A stretch of 64,000 nt of DNA from Lineus longissimus (Eukaryota > Nemertea > Pilidiophora > Heteronemertea > Lineidae), in contig NC_088311.1 of assembly GCF_910592395.1 (NCBI RefSeq), forward strand, positions 21,183,695 to 21,247,694, read 5' to 3'. Both the position numbers and the translations under genes were made by a program. The notes below the pieces were generated by a model. It saw only the letters and a list, made by a program, of their open reading frames with translations, did no database searches and was not told the DNA's origin. Below are positions 1 through 12,960 of the stretch, piece by piece. How positions within the stretch are numbered: the stretch's first letter is position 1; each line of letters opens with the position of its first letter.

Positions 1-2129
1 TCCAGGTCAACTTTATTTTAAAAAAGTGCAAGTTTAGTTTCAGTGTACCAGTTCGTCATGGGGAATGTGAAATCGGTATTTAAAACATAGATGATTAAAT
101 TCGGCACCAAAAATTTGCAGGAAATTTGTCCCGAAGATGAATATTTTTTTCATTCATGTATGAAACTAACGAAGTTTGAACAGGTGAACAGATATTGGAA
201 TTGATGATAATTAACTCGACTCTCATCTGAGACAGAAAAAATAGCTAAAAGCTAAAAGCTACCAGAAACCATCTATTCAATGACCTTTAAGTATAGGTGT
301 GTACAATGTATTTAGACGTCCATCCATGTGGAAATTAGGAAACAAAGTTTATTGTAAAAAGCATCTGCTCGTCCTTTCGCAGTAACCATAGTTAAAGTTG
401 AATGATGACAAAATGTGTTGATCAAAATGTGTGCTTAGCTATCACTGACGGGGAGGGGAGTGGGCATCTCTTCGAATTCTTAATTCCATTTTTAAAAAGA
501 CAGGTCTTTTGTTCATACTTTATACATTCTCTTTGTTTGGTAGCATGTATAGTGTGTGTTGTGCATGATTGGCATATTTCTCTCCTTGTTCATTCACGTT
601 GCATTATTGTTTTTTCATTTTAAATACAACATTTGTTGTGCTACGTTCCTTTTTATACAATACCGTGTGAGCTTCAGCAGAAGCGAAAGTCACTGTCTTG
701 GTAAGGATGTAAGTTTCCTTACAGGTTAAACCCCAGTACTCTCGTCCCAAAGTTAGAGGCCAGCAGAGGCCAATGCAGTTCACTCGTCCTGAAATTCTGT
801 TTTGTTAAAATAGATCGGAATACCGACCGATTAAGCTTGGGATGTTGAGTCGTTTCTATATTGCGTGGTGCTTTAGGTTTAGGTGCTTTGTGACCATTCG
901 CTTTCAGGCACAACTAAGTGTGTGTTTTCACTTTTAGTGTAGGTTGAATATTGTCTTTGCACTTTGTTATTAGTCTTGAAGTGTTGTACACTTTCTGCAG
1001 TTTTCATATTTCTTAGTCATTAAAATGTCATGCTGAATATCTGTCATCATCATTCAGTTCATGATTTCTATTGGGAAGAAGGTTTTAGAGCAGATCTCTT
1101 TGAGTTCATTTGACAAAATCTAAATGGTGTGCTACTGAACTGAAGAGCCAAACATTTCAAAAGTTCATGTTGGCAGTGGTTAGTTACGGTTAAAAGACAG
1201 TGTTAAATTGGTTTGAATTAGTTTACCATTGGCTTGCTTTAGTTATTTTTACATGTTTTACTGTTAAAAAAAGATTTATTCATTTCTGTTTCGGTGAGTT
1301 CTGACAAGTTAGCACACCGAAGATATCCAATCCTTTGTCTTAACGGCTAATAAAGTTCAGTATTTCAAAACATTTCTTTTCTCATATTGATCATTTGCAT
1401 CTATCACCATGTAAAACTTGTTTGTAATTCATTTGGACTTGGGTGAGTTGGCCAGAAGTTTGTTTATCAGCTTTTCCTCGTTTTATCTCCTGCGGTTATA
1501 GATTTTGGTTTGAAGAAAGTAATTTTTATTGCTTTATGGCTTTCTTAAAGTGTTATGTACATTATAAAGAAATGGCTGGAGATTACTTCCTGACCCACTG
1601 TAAAAAAATCCTAGTTTCTGTAAAAAGAGCCAATATCGATATCATATAGTATGTTCCCTTTATTTGCTTCGTGACTTGTTCATAAGGTCAAAATGTGAAA
1701 GTCGCTTTGACAACTTTTCTGCTGAAATTTGATTGAATTTTCACTATCTCTTTCCGAGAATTTCAGTCTGTACCATTTCTTGTGTTTCGTCAACATGAAA
1801 ACTTGGTTTAACACGTCGAAATCTTGAATTAAGTCATTTTGTTTCTGTTGCAAATATTTCGAACTTGTTCTAAATGCAGTAAATCTCACTATTCTAATCT
1901 TGATAGCTGTTGAATTCCACTTCCGCCCGTCTGCAAGACCCTGACAGAAACCCCGACTTCCCCAACGTTGATAGTCACTTACATCCTTATTTTAAGGCAA
2001 GGATCTTTTTTATTTAAAGTGTGTGATTGTTTGACTTTATTGAACCCCTCCTAAAGGAATCTGGAGAAAATCGGGGGTTAATGTTTGCTCCTCCGTCCCT
2101 CCGCACAAACACCCGAGACGTTATTGCAG
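1..2129. other. No convincing gene; AT-rich non-coding DNA
   Basis: I see only short reading frames here, none longer than about 75 codons, and none resembles a known domain. The stretch is probably intron or intergenic DNA upstream of the Ser/Thr/Pro-rich exons that follow. Further exons of that gene could be hidden here, because short exons of an unfamiliar protein cannot be recognised by eye. Confidence 0.5.
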
Positions 2130-3931
2130 ACGTACAGATGCCTAACCAAAGACCGGTCAACCTAAACACCGACCAGTAAGGTCTAAAGTCCTCAAAATAT
2201 GATTTTGCAGTCATTAACGAAATAAGAAGGTAATTGGACTCATTTCATGACATCTGGGTGTAAGATCAGGGAGTTGCTGTCTAAAAGTGCAAGCGTCCAC
2301 CAGCCAGCCCAGTGGCAGCCATCATGGATTTGACTTTTAAGAAACTATAGGGCTTCCCAAGATACGGGACATTGGCTAGACAACACCAAAATGTCATGAC
2401 ATTTCGGGAAATGTATTAAATAGCCTACTTATTTTTAATAATGACTGCTTAATGTTGTTTTGATGACTTTAAACCTTTGGATCAGTACATGGAAACATAT
2501 CCCTTTTGATTAATACACAGCTCTTATGCTAAAGTATATTATGCGTCTTCAACATCCTGTGGAAATGAAGGGTTGATATTAACTCCTCGGTCTGTGTACT
2601 TAGTGTATCAGATCAGATCATCTGGGCAAAGGATGAGGAAGCGAACACTGACCCCTGACACCCCCGGGGTTGATGCTAACCCCACCGCAAGTAGAAAGAG
2701 TGGTAAAATTAGCAATTTGTTATTTTTAGGCATCTCAATTTGGCTGCTCAGTGAATGTTTGTGTGACATTTTTCTTCAGGATAGTCCCCTAATATGTAAC
2801 ACTGAACAGGTTATTCCTATTTGACCTTAGTTGCCTTCGCACATTTAAATGTTTTGAGTGGTTTTGAGCACTTTTGACCAGAGGAAAGTTCATGTACATT
2901 TACAAATATATCTATGTGTTTGAAAACCCGTATAAAAATTGGTCCCAAAATCTTGAAGACTGACAAAACAACTGCACCATGAATTGTTTGCAATTTAGTT
3001 CGGATTTTTGTTGGAAACTGAATTACTATTAGTTAATTGGCCATTTCTATTCTACCTTCTATCTGTCATTTGAATAATTAATTTTGTTAAGGTTTTAATA
3101 ACAGCTAAAATAGTAGTGGTTGATGTTTCATCGAAGGCCTTCATCTGCTGTGATTTTATTAAAAAATGAATGAAACTCTTAGGAGAAGAACTTCAGCCCT
3201 GAGATGAAATCATTGTTGGAGTGATGGTTCCTGACTTGTGTGTTGCTCACATATCATATTTGTTAAAACGACTTAAAGATCTGACAAACTATCTCCCCTC
3301 TGCAGGTGTTTACATATCCGAGTATCAGTCCTGTAAATGCCATTAGCGGTGTGATCAGCCCGACTACCATAACACTGCTAGCATCGCCTGTGGCCACGCC
3401 GAGAACAACACCAAGGTCTACACCGATCCCCCGCTGGACAGCGCCGCTCGTCCTAGATGAAGGGATGGACTATAACATGATGACAGGGCTGGTGCCTTGT
3501 AGCTCAGATGAATCGTCACTGCTGAATGATGGTGAGTAATGGCTGTTGGTCATCATCAGAGGTCCACAACCTGTCCCATGTCTGCTTGAGCCACGGCCTT
3601 ATTGCCACTTTGACCTCTGATGTTAAGCAGAACTGAGCACTGTTGAAAAGTATAACATAAATGACTTAATGTAGCCCCGTCCGATTCCTCACACTGCCGT
3701 GCTAGTTGCCCAAGACCTGTGAAGATGAAGTCCAGTTAATATGGAGGATACAAACCCCAGGTCAGTATAAATCATTGGAAACCTTAATTCTTGTTTGTAG
3801 GCAATTATTTTGCATTTTCAGAACGTTTCTTCTCAGTCCTCCATCCACCCCATGCTGATCATCTGATGGACGTACATCATCACGTTGCGACGATGGAATC
3901 CAACCACTCGCCGTCGCCAACGAAACACTAG
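2130..3931 (+). CDS. 3' exons of an unassigned Ser/Thr/Pro-rich protein
   Basis: Exons proposed: 2130-2175, 2617-2702, 3306-3531 and 3822-3931. The last two are the most secure. Exon 3306-3531 follows a CTGCAG acceptor, is open throughout, and ends at a GTGAGT donor in phase 1. It joins in frame to 3822-3931, which ends in TAG. The encoded tail is rich in Ser, Thr and Pro, with SP and TP steps including TPRTTPRSTPIPR, and finishes with a His-rich stretch. The upstream exon carries a basic RKRTLTPDTPGVD run. Exons 2130-2175 and 2617-2702 join in phase 2, but 2617-2702 exits in phase 1 whereas 3306 needs phase 0, so at least one exon is missing or misplaced. The composition fits the disordered tail of a nuclear regulatory protein. 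I cannot assign a family; an RFX5/RFX7-type tail is only a guess. Confidence 0.5.
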
Positions 3932-6900
3932 AGGAATGCTGCGGGGATGTCAAGCAAAAGAGGCCTGTGAGGGTGGTGATTTATTGGTTGAACGACTGCG
4001 TTCTATGTGTTTTCGTCAGTTGAAGAATGATGTGATAAGCCTTGTCCCAAGGAGTCTTCCCTCCTGTTGGTGAGGTTGGATGTGATATCATTTTACTGTG
4101 CTGGACACTACTGGTGCCGTTTGATCAAACTACTTCTAAGAAAAGAATGGAATTCTAGGCGTGACATATATTGGAAAAAGTTGACTTTGAATCACCAGGA
4201 TGCATTTTAAGGAACTATATATGCACTTGTATTTTGTGGCCGAAATTTTAACATCAGGCTTGAAGATGTTGTAAGAAATATTTGTAAAAAACATACTTAT
4301 AACGTAACAAATGTATGTGCAGTGCTTATTATAACTAAGTACAATATCAGGTATATCATTGTAACTGCATGTATGGCCACTAGGGGGGCCGATGATCTGC
4401 CAGGACAGTCCACTTGAAATTATAGTAATGTCTGGATCTCAGGTATGGCTCTTTTTTATCGGGGCTTTTCTTAAAGCGTTTTTTTTCTTCGAATTTTCAC
4501 TGCAAATTGAGGAGATTTTTAATCATGACCAGTAGGATGTAGTTGATGTTTCAAGGTTCTCATAAATTGCCTGTCCACACGAATCATGTATTATCATTAA
4601 ATTATTGGTACTTTGTAAGAAGTGTACCATGAAAGTTTACACTAGATTTCAACTTCCAAAAATCATTGAGGGTTTGTTTGAAAATTCTGAGCCATGAGTT
4701 CTTAGGTTCACTTGGTGAGCATAGAGATTCAATCTTGCAAGTCGCCATGAGGGTCTCCGCATTGTCTCTAGTTATTCTAAAAGTAGATCTTTATTAACTT
4801 CACGCAGCATTTCTTTGAGGGCGTTTGCTGCTTATAAGCTGTGCTATCCAGTTGGATAGATTTATACGATTGACAAAACGGATGATGTCCAGCCTCTTGC
4901 CTTTTACCGATGTTACCCGAAGCCCGAGGAGATACTGTCCGATCTAAAAACACGAAACTCTTGTGAACTGTGGGAATGGAATTGGGAGTGGTTGAATACC
5001 TATAGTCCGTTTTGAACCACCTCCGGCTTTGTAAGGCAGATGAAGGCTATTGGCAGTTCACTTGGACTTTGGTGGTCTTCCACATTGTTGGGCAACGTGA
5101 GGTTGGCGTGCTGTTAAGATTCCAGACCTAGGAACTATGCATTGCATACATGTGATCTCTGTACATAGAATTGTAAAGTATGGCTGTGTTCTTCGCATGG
5201 AGTGAATTTTTTACCAATTTTTTTACAAAGCAGTTTTAGAATGATGGCTTGACGGCAGTGCAAATTTTAGTAAAGTTTTGGCATACTCACTGTTCACTGT
5301 TGTTGTTCATTGTATTACACTTTGTCCAGGTGTAGCATTAATGAACAAGATGGTATTGCAGACGCGGGGAACACTCCAAAGTAGGAAACAGACAGGATTT
5401 TATCAACAACTGAAAATAGCACAGGCATTTGAAAAATGGCATTTTTGCACGGCGTTTTCATGGCCTCTTCTTAAATTCTTTGAATGAGGACTTAATTTAA
5501 AAAGGCAGATTGGTTCATCCGACTTCAAGGTTAATCCAAACTAGCATGTACATTGTCAAAAGTGTTTTGCTGTTCGCTTTATTTTATTTTTTTTAGAAAA
5601 AAAACGATGCTGTTGTTTCATACATGTTCGAAATTACCAGGGTAAGGCAGTCAAAGACAACTTTTGTGTAGATTATAACCTTTATGCTCTCTCACTTTTG
5701 AACAATTAAAGCCGTGCTGCATTGCATTTCGGCTAATGCTTACAGTTGACGATGTAAGGTCTGCAAGATGTTTTTTCATTTAAAACGATGTGTGCATTTT
5801 GGCTTAGACAAACCAGGAGATTTGTTTACTATCGGTAAAAAATCTGTAGCCTCAGTGGCATCCATAGATCTAGTTGCAGGGGAGCTGAAGTATTTAAGAC
5901 AGTATACATACAAAATCTAAGTTCTAAATTTCACGATTCATGTATGAAATGATGCGCTGTTAAAAATAAGTCCCTGTGTTGGCTCCATATAACTTGTTAA
6001 TGACATGCTTCACTGATGATGCATTTGTTGTTCGGAAAATATTTTGAGGTAGCAGGAACTTAATACAAGTAGAAGCACATTCGTTTTAGGTTGATTAGAG
6101 AGAGAAAAAATGCTATGAAAGTTACTTTGAGACAGGTTTCAAAAAGGAAACAAGTTTACGAATTGATCACCATGAGACGGTCTTGGTTGACGTACTGGGG
6201 ATTATTGTACTCTAGATGTACAACCCCACATCTCTTTCAATCTACATAAATTTCAATGAAAAACACTTCAAGATATGTCAGTAAAATCTGCATTGGTGTC
6301 AGTCAATGTAGATAATGTTTATAAACTTTCAACAGTGCAAATGATTTCCAGATCGACCCTAAAATGATGTTTGTGCTTCTGTTTTCGTTGTTGATTGTGC
6401 CGTGTTGTTGAGAGTGTCTTTGTTCGTTGATGACGATTCAGGGAAAGGAGCCTAGAGGAGAGAGTGTGATAATCAGAGTTCCATTTGTACAGTTGACGTC
6501 AAATTTTGGATGATCAAATTTTTGCCAGAAAATCTTTAAAAGGCTGTGATATGTACTGAGGTTTGTATATTGTTTTATTTGAAGCAATGTGTGTTCATAT
6601 GAATATGTTCCTGCTAATGTAACGATCACTGATCTAGCTGCTGCTGCTGTTTAGACTGTAGACTGTCGTCGTGTATAAACCAGTATTATCCCTAGCTTGG
6701 CATCTTCTTGATGTGTGTAGCTTGTAGCTTATATAATCCTGGCAACTTCTCGATTCAAATTGGCTGGTCACCCGAACTACGTGACCTGCCCAACTTGTGC
6801 AATGTCATGCAATCTACCAGTTTTCTATTCCTTTCTAAACTTGATAGACAAAATGATAGACTACCTGTGAGGGCGATATCAAATGTGATTTAGCCGAAAT

Positions 6901-7621
6901 GTTTCTGTTGGTAGCTAGGCATACAGTGTTGGCCATCAGGCGGCAGACAAAAAAAACATGTTGTATCTGTTCAGTGTACAAGAACAACACGTAACCTCGT
7001 GCCCCCTACCCTCGTAGACGTTGAGCAAAAGTTATTTCCTAAGTACCTCATTTTGAACTTTCTCTTATCAATGCTAAATATTCCGTGTACACAATATACT
7101 GCAAATGATATAGCACTTTGGCAAATTTAACCTCCATTTTCCAAATAAATTCTAACTGTTTATTCATATTGCTCTGTATTTTCAATAGACTTCGTGAAAA
7201 GTGATACCAGTATTTTTTTGTGTACAATTTATTATAAACTCTCTTCCTACGAAATTTGTATTTTTTTCCTTAAAATTCAGGTAAAAAAAGTACCTCCTTT
7301 CAATATTTGAACTCTTCCGCTTTCTTGGTATTCAGTAAACATTGTGTTTAGATGAGTAACCATGCATTATTCCTTTTGGATGGCAACTCCTCCTGGTTTC
7401 TTCATTAGGTATTGCTTTATTATTGGGAACAAAACATAATTTTCAGCTGAATTCCCACAGTTTCCCTTGCTTTCCCCTAACTCCCAGCACTGATTGATAT
7501 CAAACCTGCATTTGCTTTCAAGATGACAAAATTGGTGGTAAATAATTTGTGAAATCCTCAAAATTGATTGTGATTAACCGTCTGTTAAGTGTCCAGACCA
7601 TATTGAAAGGTTTCTGCATAT

Positions 7622-7700
7622 TATACAGGGTGTCTTGAAGAAAAAACCATTTCGTATGCTTAAACAAGGTGTGGACTTTTTCGAAACACCCTGTATATAT
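7622..7700. repeat. Mini palindromic element with CAGGGTGT termini
   Basis: The sequence reads TACAGGGTGTC near 7624 and its inverse ACACCCTGTA near 7688, bounded by TA-rich DNA. CAGGGTGT termini flanked by TA are common in tiny non-autonomous mariner/Tc-like elements and in solo hairpins of animal genomes. The interior is only about 50 bases and is non-coding. Confidence 0.45.
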
Positions 7701-10383
7701 AGCAACGCATTTGAGAGAAAATCGAAGCAGGCGCTTTTGATTGGCGGGAACTTGTGATTGACATATTGATTGATTGTTGACATTTTGTTTTGATTGTTGT
7801 ATATATAGTTTTGATTAGATGAACTTCATTTTATACTTGTACAGTTTTGATTGTGTTCACTTCTGTTTTTATGCTTTGCACAAAAAAGTAAGACCCATTC
7901 TTAGATAAGTTGTGACTGTAAACATTTTGGGCGTCTGGTACTCACAGGACTTTCTATCTTCTATGAGTGGCCTGTTTGGGGGCACCATGCTGAACGATTG
8001 GGCACCAAAAACTACCAAGCAGCTGCTCTCAGCAGCAGTGCCAGGTTGGAAAATTGAGGAAATGTAAATGTTTTGATGAAAAAGGAAAAATAATTTCCCT
8101 TGGAGTTCCAAGATTTCGACATGTCAGAAGACTGTCAACTGTTCGTCACAAAATTTTTAAGAATTGGTCTTACTTTGTTGTGATCACTATCTTTTGTAAA
8201 TTTGGAATAATATTGTATATACAGATAGATATGAATTTGTTACGTTGAGCTTCTAGAATTTGACGTGAAATTCAGGAACTTTAATTTCCCAAAACATGTC
8301 TCCAGTCTTGGGATTTGTATCAATAGTTGACTGGAGTTTTATCTTTTAGTTGAATAGATGATGACGGTATTTGAAGGTCGTGTTGGTCAAGTCTGGTTTT
8401 AATTTCTGGTATTTGTGACAATATTCATGACAGTTTATAGTGCCTCATTGATAAAGGTGTCAGGAATGTGATAAACATCACACAGTTTATAGGAGATACT
8501 GTGGGGTCTCGTATAGATGATTTTCAGGATCACAAATGCATCACGTCCTGTGCTTGATACCAGTTGGGTGGCCAATTCCATATCGTTAGACAGTGGAAAA
8601 CCCATGGCTTCGTCAAATTTACTGGGCTGCCCACTCATCAGTACTTTCTGACTTGCTGAAGTCATGCCAAGACCGACTGATTTCATGCCAAGAACAAAAT
8701 TTGATATTTCAAGTCTAGACTTGCTTAAGGCCAGGTTGTATGGAATTAAGTTTAGACAATAGGAACCGATGTAGGTCAAGCCTGGGTTGTATAGTTCAAG
8801 GCTGGTCGATGTCGTATTAAGGTAGAGGCCAGTTGTCATCAGACCTTTAGGAATGGGTTGTGGGGTTCTATAGACTTTGGCCAGGCTAGAGCCAGACAGA
8901 CCTTAAGCCGAAGGGCAGTTGTTTTGTACAGACCCTGTATATAGAAACGTATTGTTCATATCTTGTAAGTTATTATGTGATCACTTGATACACAATTGTG
9001 TACATTTTAGATAATTTGATTGATGAATTGAAAGAATGTTTTAAATTTTCAAGTAATGGAATAATAGCATATTTTATCAAAATGTGTTTGTACCAGTTGA
9101 AGTTGCAAAGGATGACTTGCACTTGTTGGAGGTTGCAGCCAGGCTGCCTGCCCAGAATGAAGGTTGACATTGATGTATACTTTGTTGCTAATGATCAAAG
9201 GTCAGCTTTTGTTAAAGAGGATGTTGGAACAAAAGGCTTAAGGGTGCAGGAATCTATTAATAATATTCTTGTTGTGTGTGATGCTGGCTAGCAATTTAGA
9301 AAATACATGTAGACTGATGAAAAATAGCTTGTTAATTTCTCCATCAGTCGACTGCAAATGTTGCAGAATGTTAAAATGCTGATTTGAGAGCTCTGTTGTA
9401 AGTGGTCAATAGTTCCCGCATCTCCAATTAAGATCTTCGAGTATTTTGTTCCAATTCTCTTTTTCTTCGAAAAACGGTCTTCGTCAAAATTTCATATGAT
9501 TGTTTGGAGTTTGATCACAGTATATTTGACACTTGGCCTTCTGCTTGGACGTGACAAATTTACTGCGATACAATCATTCTTCATAAGGAAACTGCCTGTC
9601 TGGCCAAATCTTAAGCCATTTGTAAGTGTCAAAGCCTTCTGTGCTAATAAGGACACCAATGGTCATATGCTCAACAAAAGCGCCAAAGATAAGGGCCTTT
9701 CGTTGCACGAAGATCTGTGGTGTTGTGATCTTGTCTAATTCTAACAACAAAGAATACTTTTCTGATTAGAGAATTTGTATTATAGCTAATGAATTGCAGG
9801 CGAGCAGTTTTCTAGTGTTGAGATGAAACTTTCCATCAGTTTCATTTGTAGAATATCCTCAAGAAAATGTACTGCATACATGTACATGTTATTGCTGCAG
9901 GACAGGCATTTTGTTTAAAATTATGAGCCTGCAGCACCACTTCCTAGAACACTTTCTACTGCAGTGACACCCAGGTTTTGCTCATGTATGCTGCACCCAT
10001 CAGTTGTAACCCTTTTTCCCTAAACCCATATCGGCATACACGTAAATTGTAAACTACAATAATAAACGATAGACTGGTAAAACTCTCTTGATTTCTTTAT
10101 TCAAGTGTCAATACTACAGCCTGAACCACGGGCAAAGGCGAAAACCGCACTCTCATCTCAGGCATTAGGTTAAGTTATTGGCCCATATAAACTGTCCACA
10201 AAGCCTGTGGTACCCTGGGAACTGCCGCAGTAATCTTTGGCAGTATTGTGACTTGACTCTGATGTGGTTTTCTGCCTTAGTGGAATCGATCCGTTGCTGA
10301 CAAGTTGAATCTCTATTCCGGCTTATCTAGACGAAATTGTGGATGTACTACGCATGTCCTTCCATTTGGATTTCTTCAGATAA

Positions 10384-10504
10384 TGGCTAATATTTATAAA
10401 GACTAGTAAATGCTTTTACTACAGTTTTCTACAGAGATGGCTAGTGTAAATGTACATAAAGTTTGAAGTATTAGCATTTACTAGTCTTTTATAAATATCA
10501 GCCA
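10384..10504. repeat. 121-bp inverted-repeat (MITE-like) element
   Basis: The left end TGGCTAATATTTATAAAGAC continues into CTAGTAAATGC. The right end is its near-perfect reverse complement (AGCATTTACTAGTC, TTATAAATATCAGCCA). Arms are about 33 bases with one or two differences and a loop of roughly 50 bases. There is no coding content, as expected of a short non-autonomous foldback element. Confidence 0.65.
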
Positions 10505-10614
10505 ATGACTGGATAGGACAGGACAGAGCAGAAATTTCATTGCATTTTGAAAGTCAAAGTGCTGTACAATACTGCAAGTAATTCTGTAATCAGTGGCAAG
10601 TCTAGAGATGGCAC

Positions 10615-10830
10615 CTCAACCTCAAGTAGAGACCTCTCTATTAAATGTAACCCCTTGGGCATTATGAATATTACTGGCAACTTCTGCCCTTATACACCAA
10701 GCCCTTCTGTACAAAACTAAAAGTTCAGTGGATCCTCCCATAGCGGACACATCTCTATCAAAGACAGCCTGATTGCAGTTGATCCCAAACTTGTTATTTC
10801 CTCTGTAATCAGGACACCTCTCAATCTGGG
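10615..10830 (-). repeat. Diverged copy of the CTCTCTATTAAGGACA repeat
   Basis: On the minus strand, GAGAGGTGTCCTGATTACAG followed by AACAAGTTTGGGATC parallels the copy at 21.2 kb, and the distal end carries AATAGAGAGGTC. The middle is diverged or carries extra sequence. This is the most degraded of the clear copies. Confidence 0.5.
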
Positions 10831-12816
10831 TCAGCAATTGTCAGTTGTACGATGTGACACTGTAAATGCATTCACTAGTCTATTCATGTCACCCATTGTC
10901 TTGTTTTCTTGAGACTGTTGTGTCCAATGGCACATCTGCAGCTAGTGTCACAACCAGATTAGTCAGATGGCATGTTTTGAGATGTGTCACAACCAGGGAC
11001 AATAATAGCAGCAGACTGATCCATCTGATCAACCTAGCTTGCAGCACTTTGCGTGACCCAACACGTTTGAGTATGTTGCAACATGCTAGTCTGTCCTCCA
11101 TGCCATAAGACTGATCAAATCTTGTTTCCCTCTTGACCGATCTTATCAATATCATCCTTCAGCATTCACTCTACACTTTGAGGAGCTCTCTCCAGTCAAT
11201 CTTCTGCCACTAAGGTGGGATGAGCATTGTTGCGTACCATTACAGTTTGGCAGCAATTGGATTCATGGCCCTCCAGACCCCCATCTTCAGCCAGGGCCGA
11301 GCAAATCCACTGCAAGCTAACTGTTCCCTGCACTTTGATTGTGTATTGACTATTGAGCTTGCCCTGGCAGAGGCACTAAATGAACCTCAGTTTTATGTCT
11401 TATTCGAATGACAAAGCCATTTAGGGTCAAGTGTCTTGCTTGGTTCCTTGAACTCTTGTGATGTGGACAGACTACCTCAGCTTCTTCCTCTTGGTAACAA
11501 TCAGAGGTAGTTTTGGGATCTGATATGCTGGAATAATTGGCATTCTGATGTTAAGTAAAGAGGACTTTAAGTAGTATTCTGTAGCAAATAAGGTCAAAAG
11601 CATTGAGGTGTGTTTCTTCATGATCACACTGGTCCCATGTCCACATTGTAGCTAACCAAATGTTCGATATGGACATGCCTTTGTGCAGGCAATTGCACAC
11701 AATGTACATGTACATGTAGTTCATATAATGGACTCAAATGATGCCAAACAACACATCTACAAAAGGGTTATGCTCCATTCAGCTGTACATATAGGAGTCT
11801 TTTGACCATGGACATGCCTTTAGTGAAGGTGGTAAAAAAATAACACAAGGCCAACATGTAATATTGTGTAGTCGAGAGCCTACTATTTATTTTAATCGAA
11901 ACGGTAAATAGCTATATTCGTACAACATGATAAAATAGCATGTAAAAAACCTAACCTCGTGCCCAGTACAAAATCAACAGCTTGTTGAAAAACCTGCATG
12001 ATCTGGGGTATAGACGTAACAACATGGATGTGGGGCATTTTGGCTGCCTTGGTTTTCAACAGAGACCCAGTAGAAATTTCACACAGATGTACACTGATGC
12101 ACATGTTGGGTTTTCTACAAGGCTACCAAGATGGCCAACAACCATTAGATTTGATGACTGAATGTACATGTACACATGTTTAGCATGACTTTGTTCTCTT
12201 TTATCAAATTATGACTACAGATGACAGGTTGTGTGCAACATGTTGTGAGAGATTGTAAACCAGTTTCGTTCCAACAGTCTATAGCTGTGTTTTATAACAA
12301 TGTTCTGACGTAAGTGGAACTATACATCAGAGTACCGTTGTTCTAAATACATGTATACAAAACCATTTCATTTTGGTTTCCTATTATATGCAAGTGTCTG
12401 AAATGTAGTATTCCTGGTTTTCTGATTATACCCAATGTTTGATCACGCCAATGCTACAATGCATGTACATCTTCATGTACATTGACAATCAATTTGTTAA
12501 ACACGGCCAACAAATTTAGTTTTCCTTTAAATTCATATTGTGTTAATTTTTTTCATTTTAGCTATAAACAATCAGGAACAAATTAGCAATAAATAACATT
12601 TGTAGCAGTATTTTACTCACAGCTATCATTACAAAGCATTTGTGTATTCTTACACTTTCACCTTTACATGCATTTAGCATTAATAACCTGTACAATTCCC
12701 CAATAGAACTTACTTTTAACAGTATATTTCCCATTACATGTACCCAAAATATACACAAATCATCACCACATAACAACTTTTAGAGGAGACTGCTGCATCA
12801 AATGTTTAAATGGGGA

Positions 12817-12960
12817 CTATAGGCAGGAGATATGGGGTCAATTCAAAGTCTTCAGGTTCCTGATATTACAAAATATTCGATATACATGTATGTTGGGAGG
12901 TCAGACCCCTATTGGTGACTTAGTGTAACTTAATCTGACCTACCTGGCTCCTGCCTATAG
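12817..12960. repeat. 144-bp element with CTATAGGCAGGAG inverted ends
   Basis: CTATAGGCAGGAG opens the element and CTCCTGCCTATAG closes it. The right-hand subterminal part (TAGTGTAACTTAATCTGACC) has a relative near 43.73 kb, and a lone CTATAGGCAGCAG end with AGGTGG lies near 19.98 kb. This suggests a small family of non-autonomous elements in this genome. Confidence 0.5.

Noticed and set aside
8435..8839. 134-codon open frame on the minus strand
   Set aside because: No domain, no initiation or splice context, and the plus strand holds diverged short repeats (AGGTTGTATGG, GGGTTGTATAG) that could keep the frame open by chance.
10866..11155. Overlapping plus and minus frames of 80-88 codons
   Set aside because: Mutual shadows without domain or splice support.
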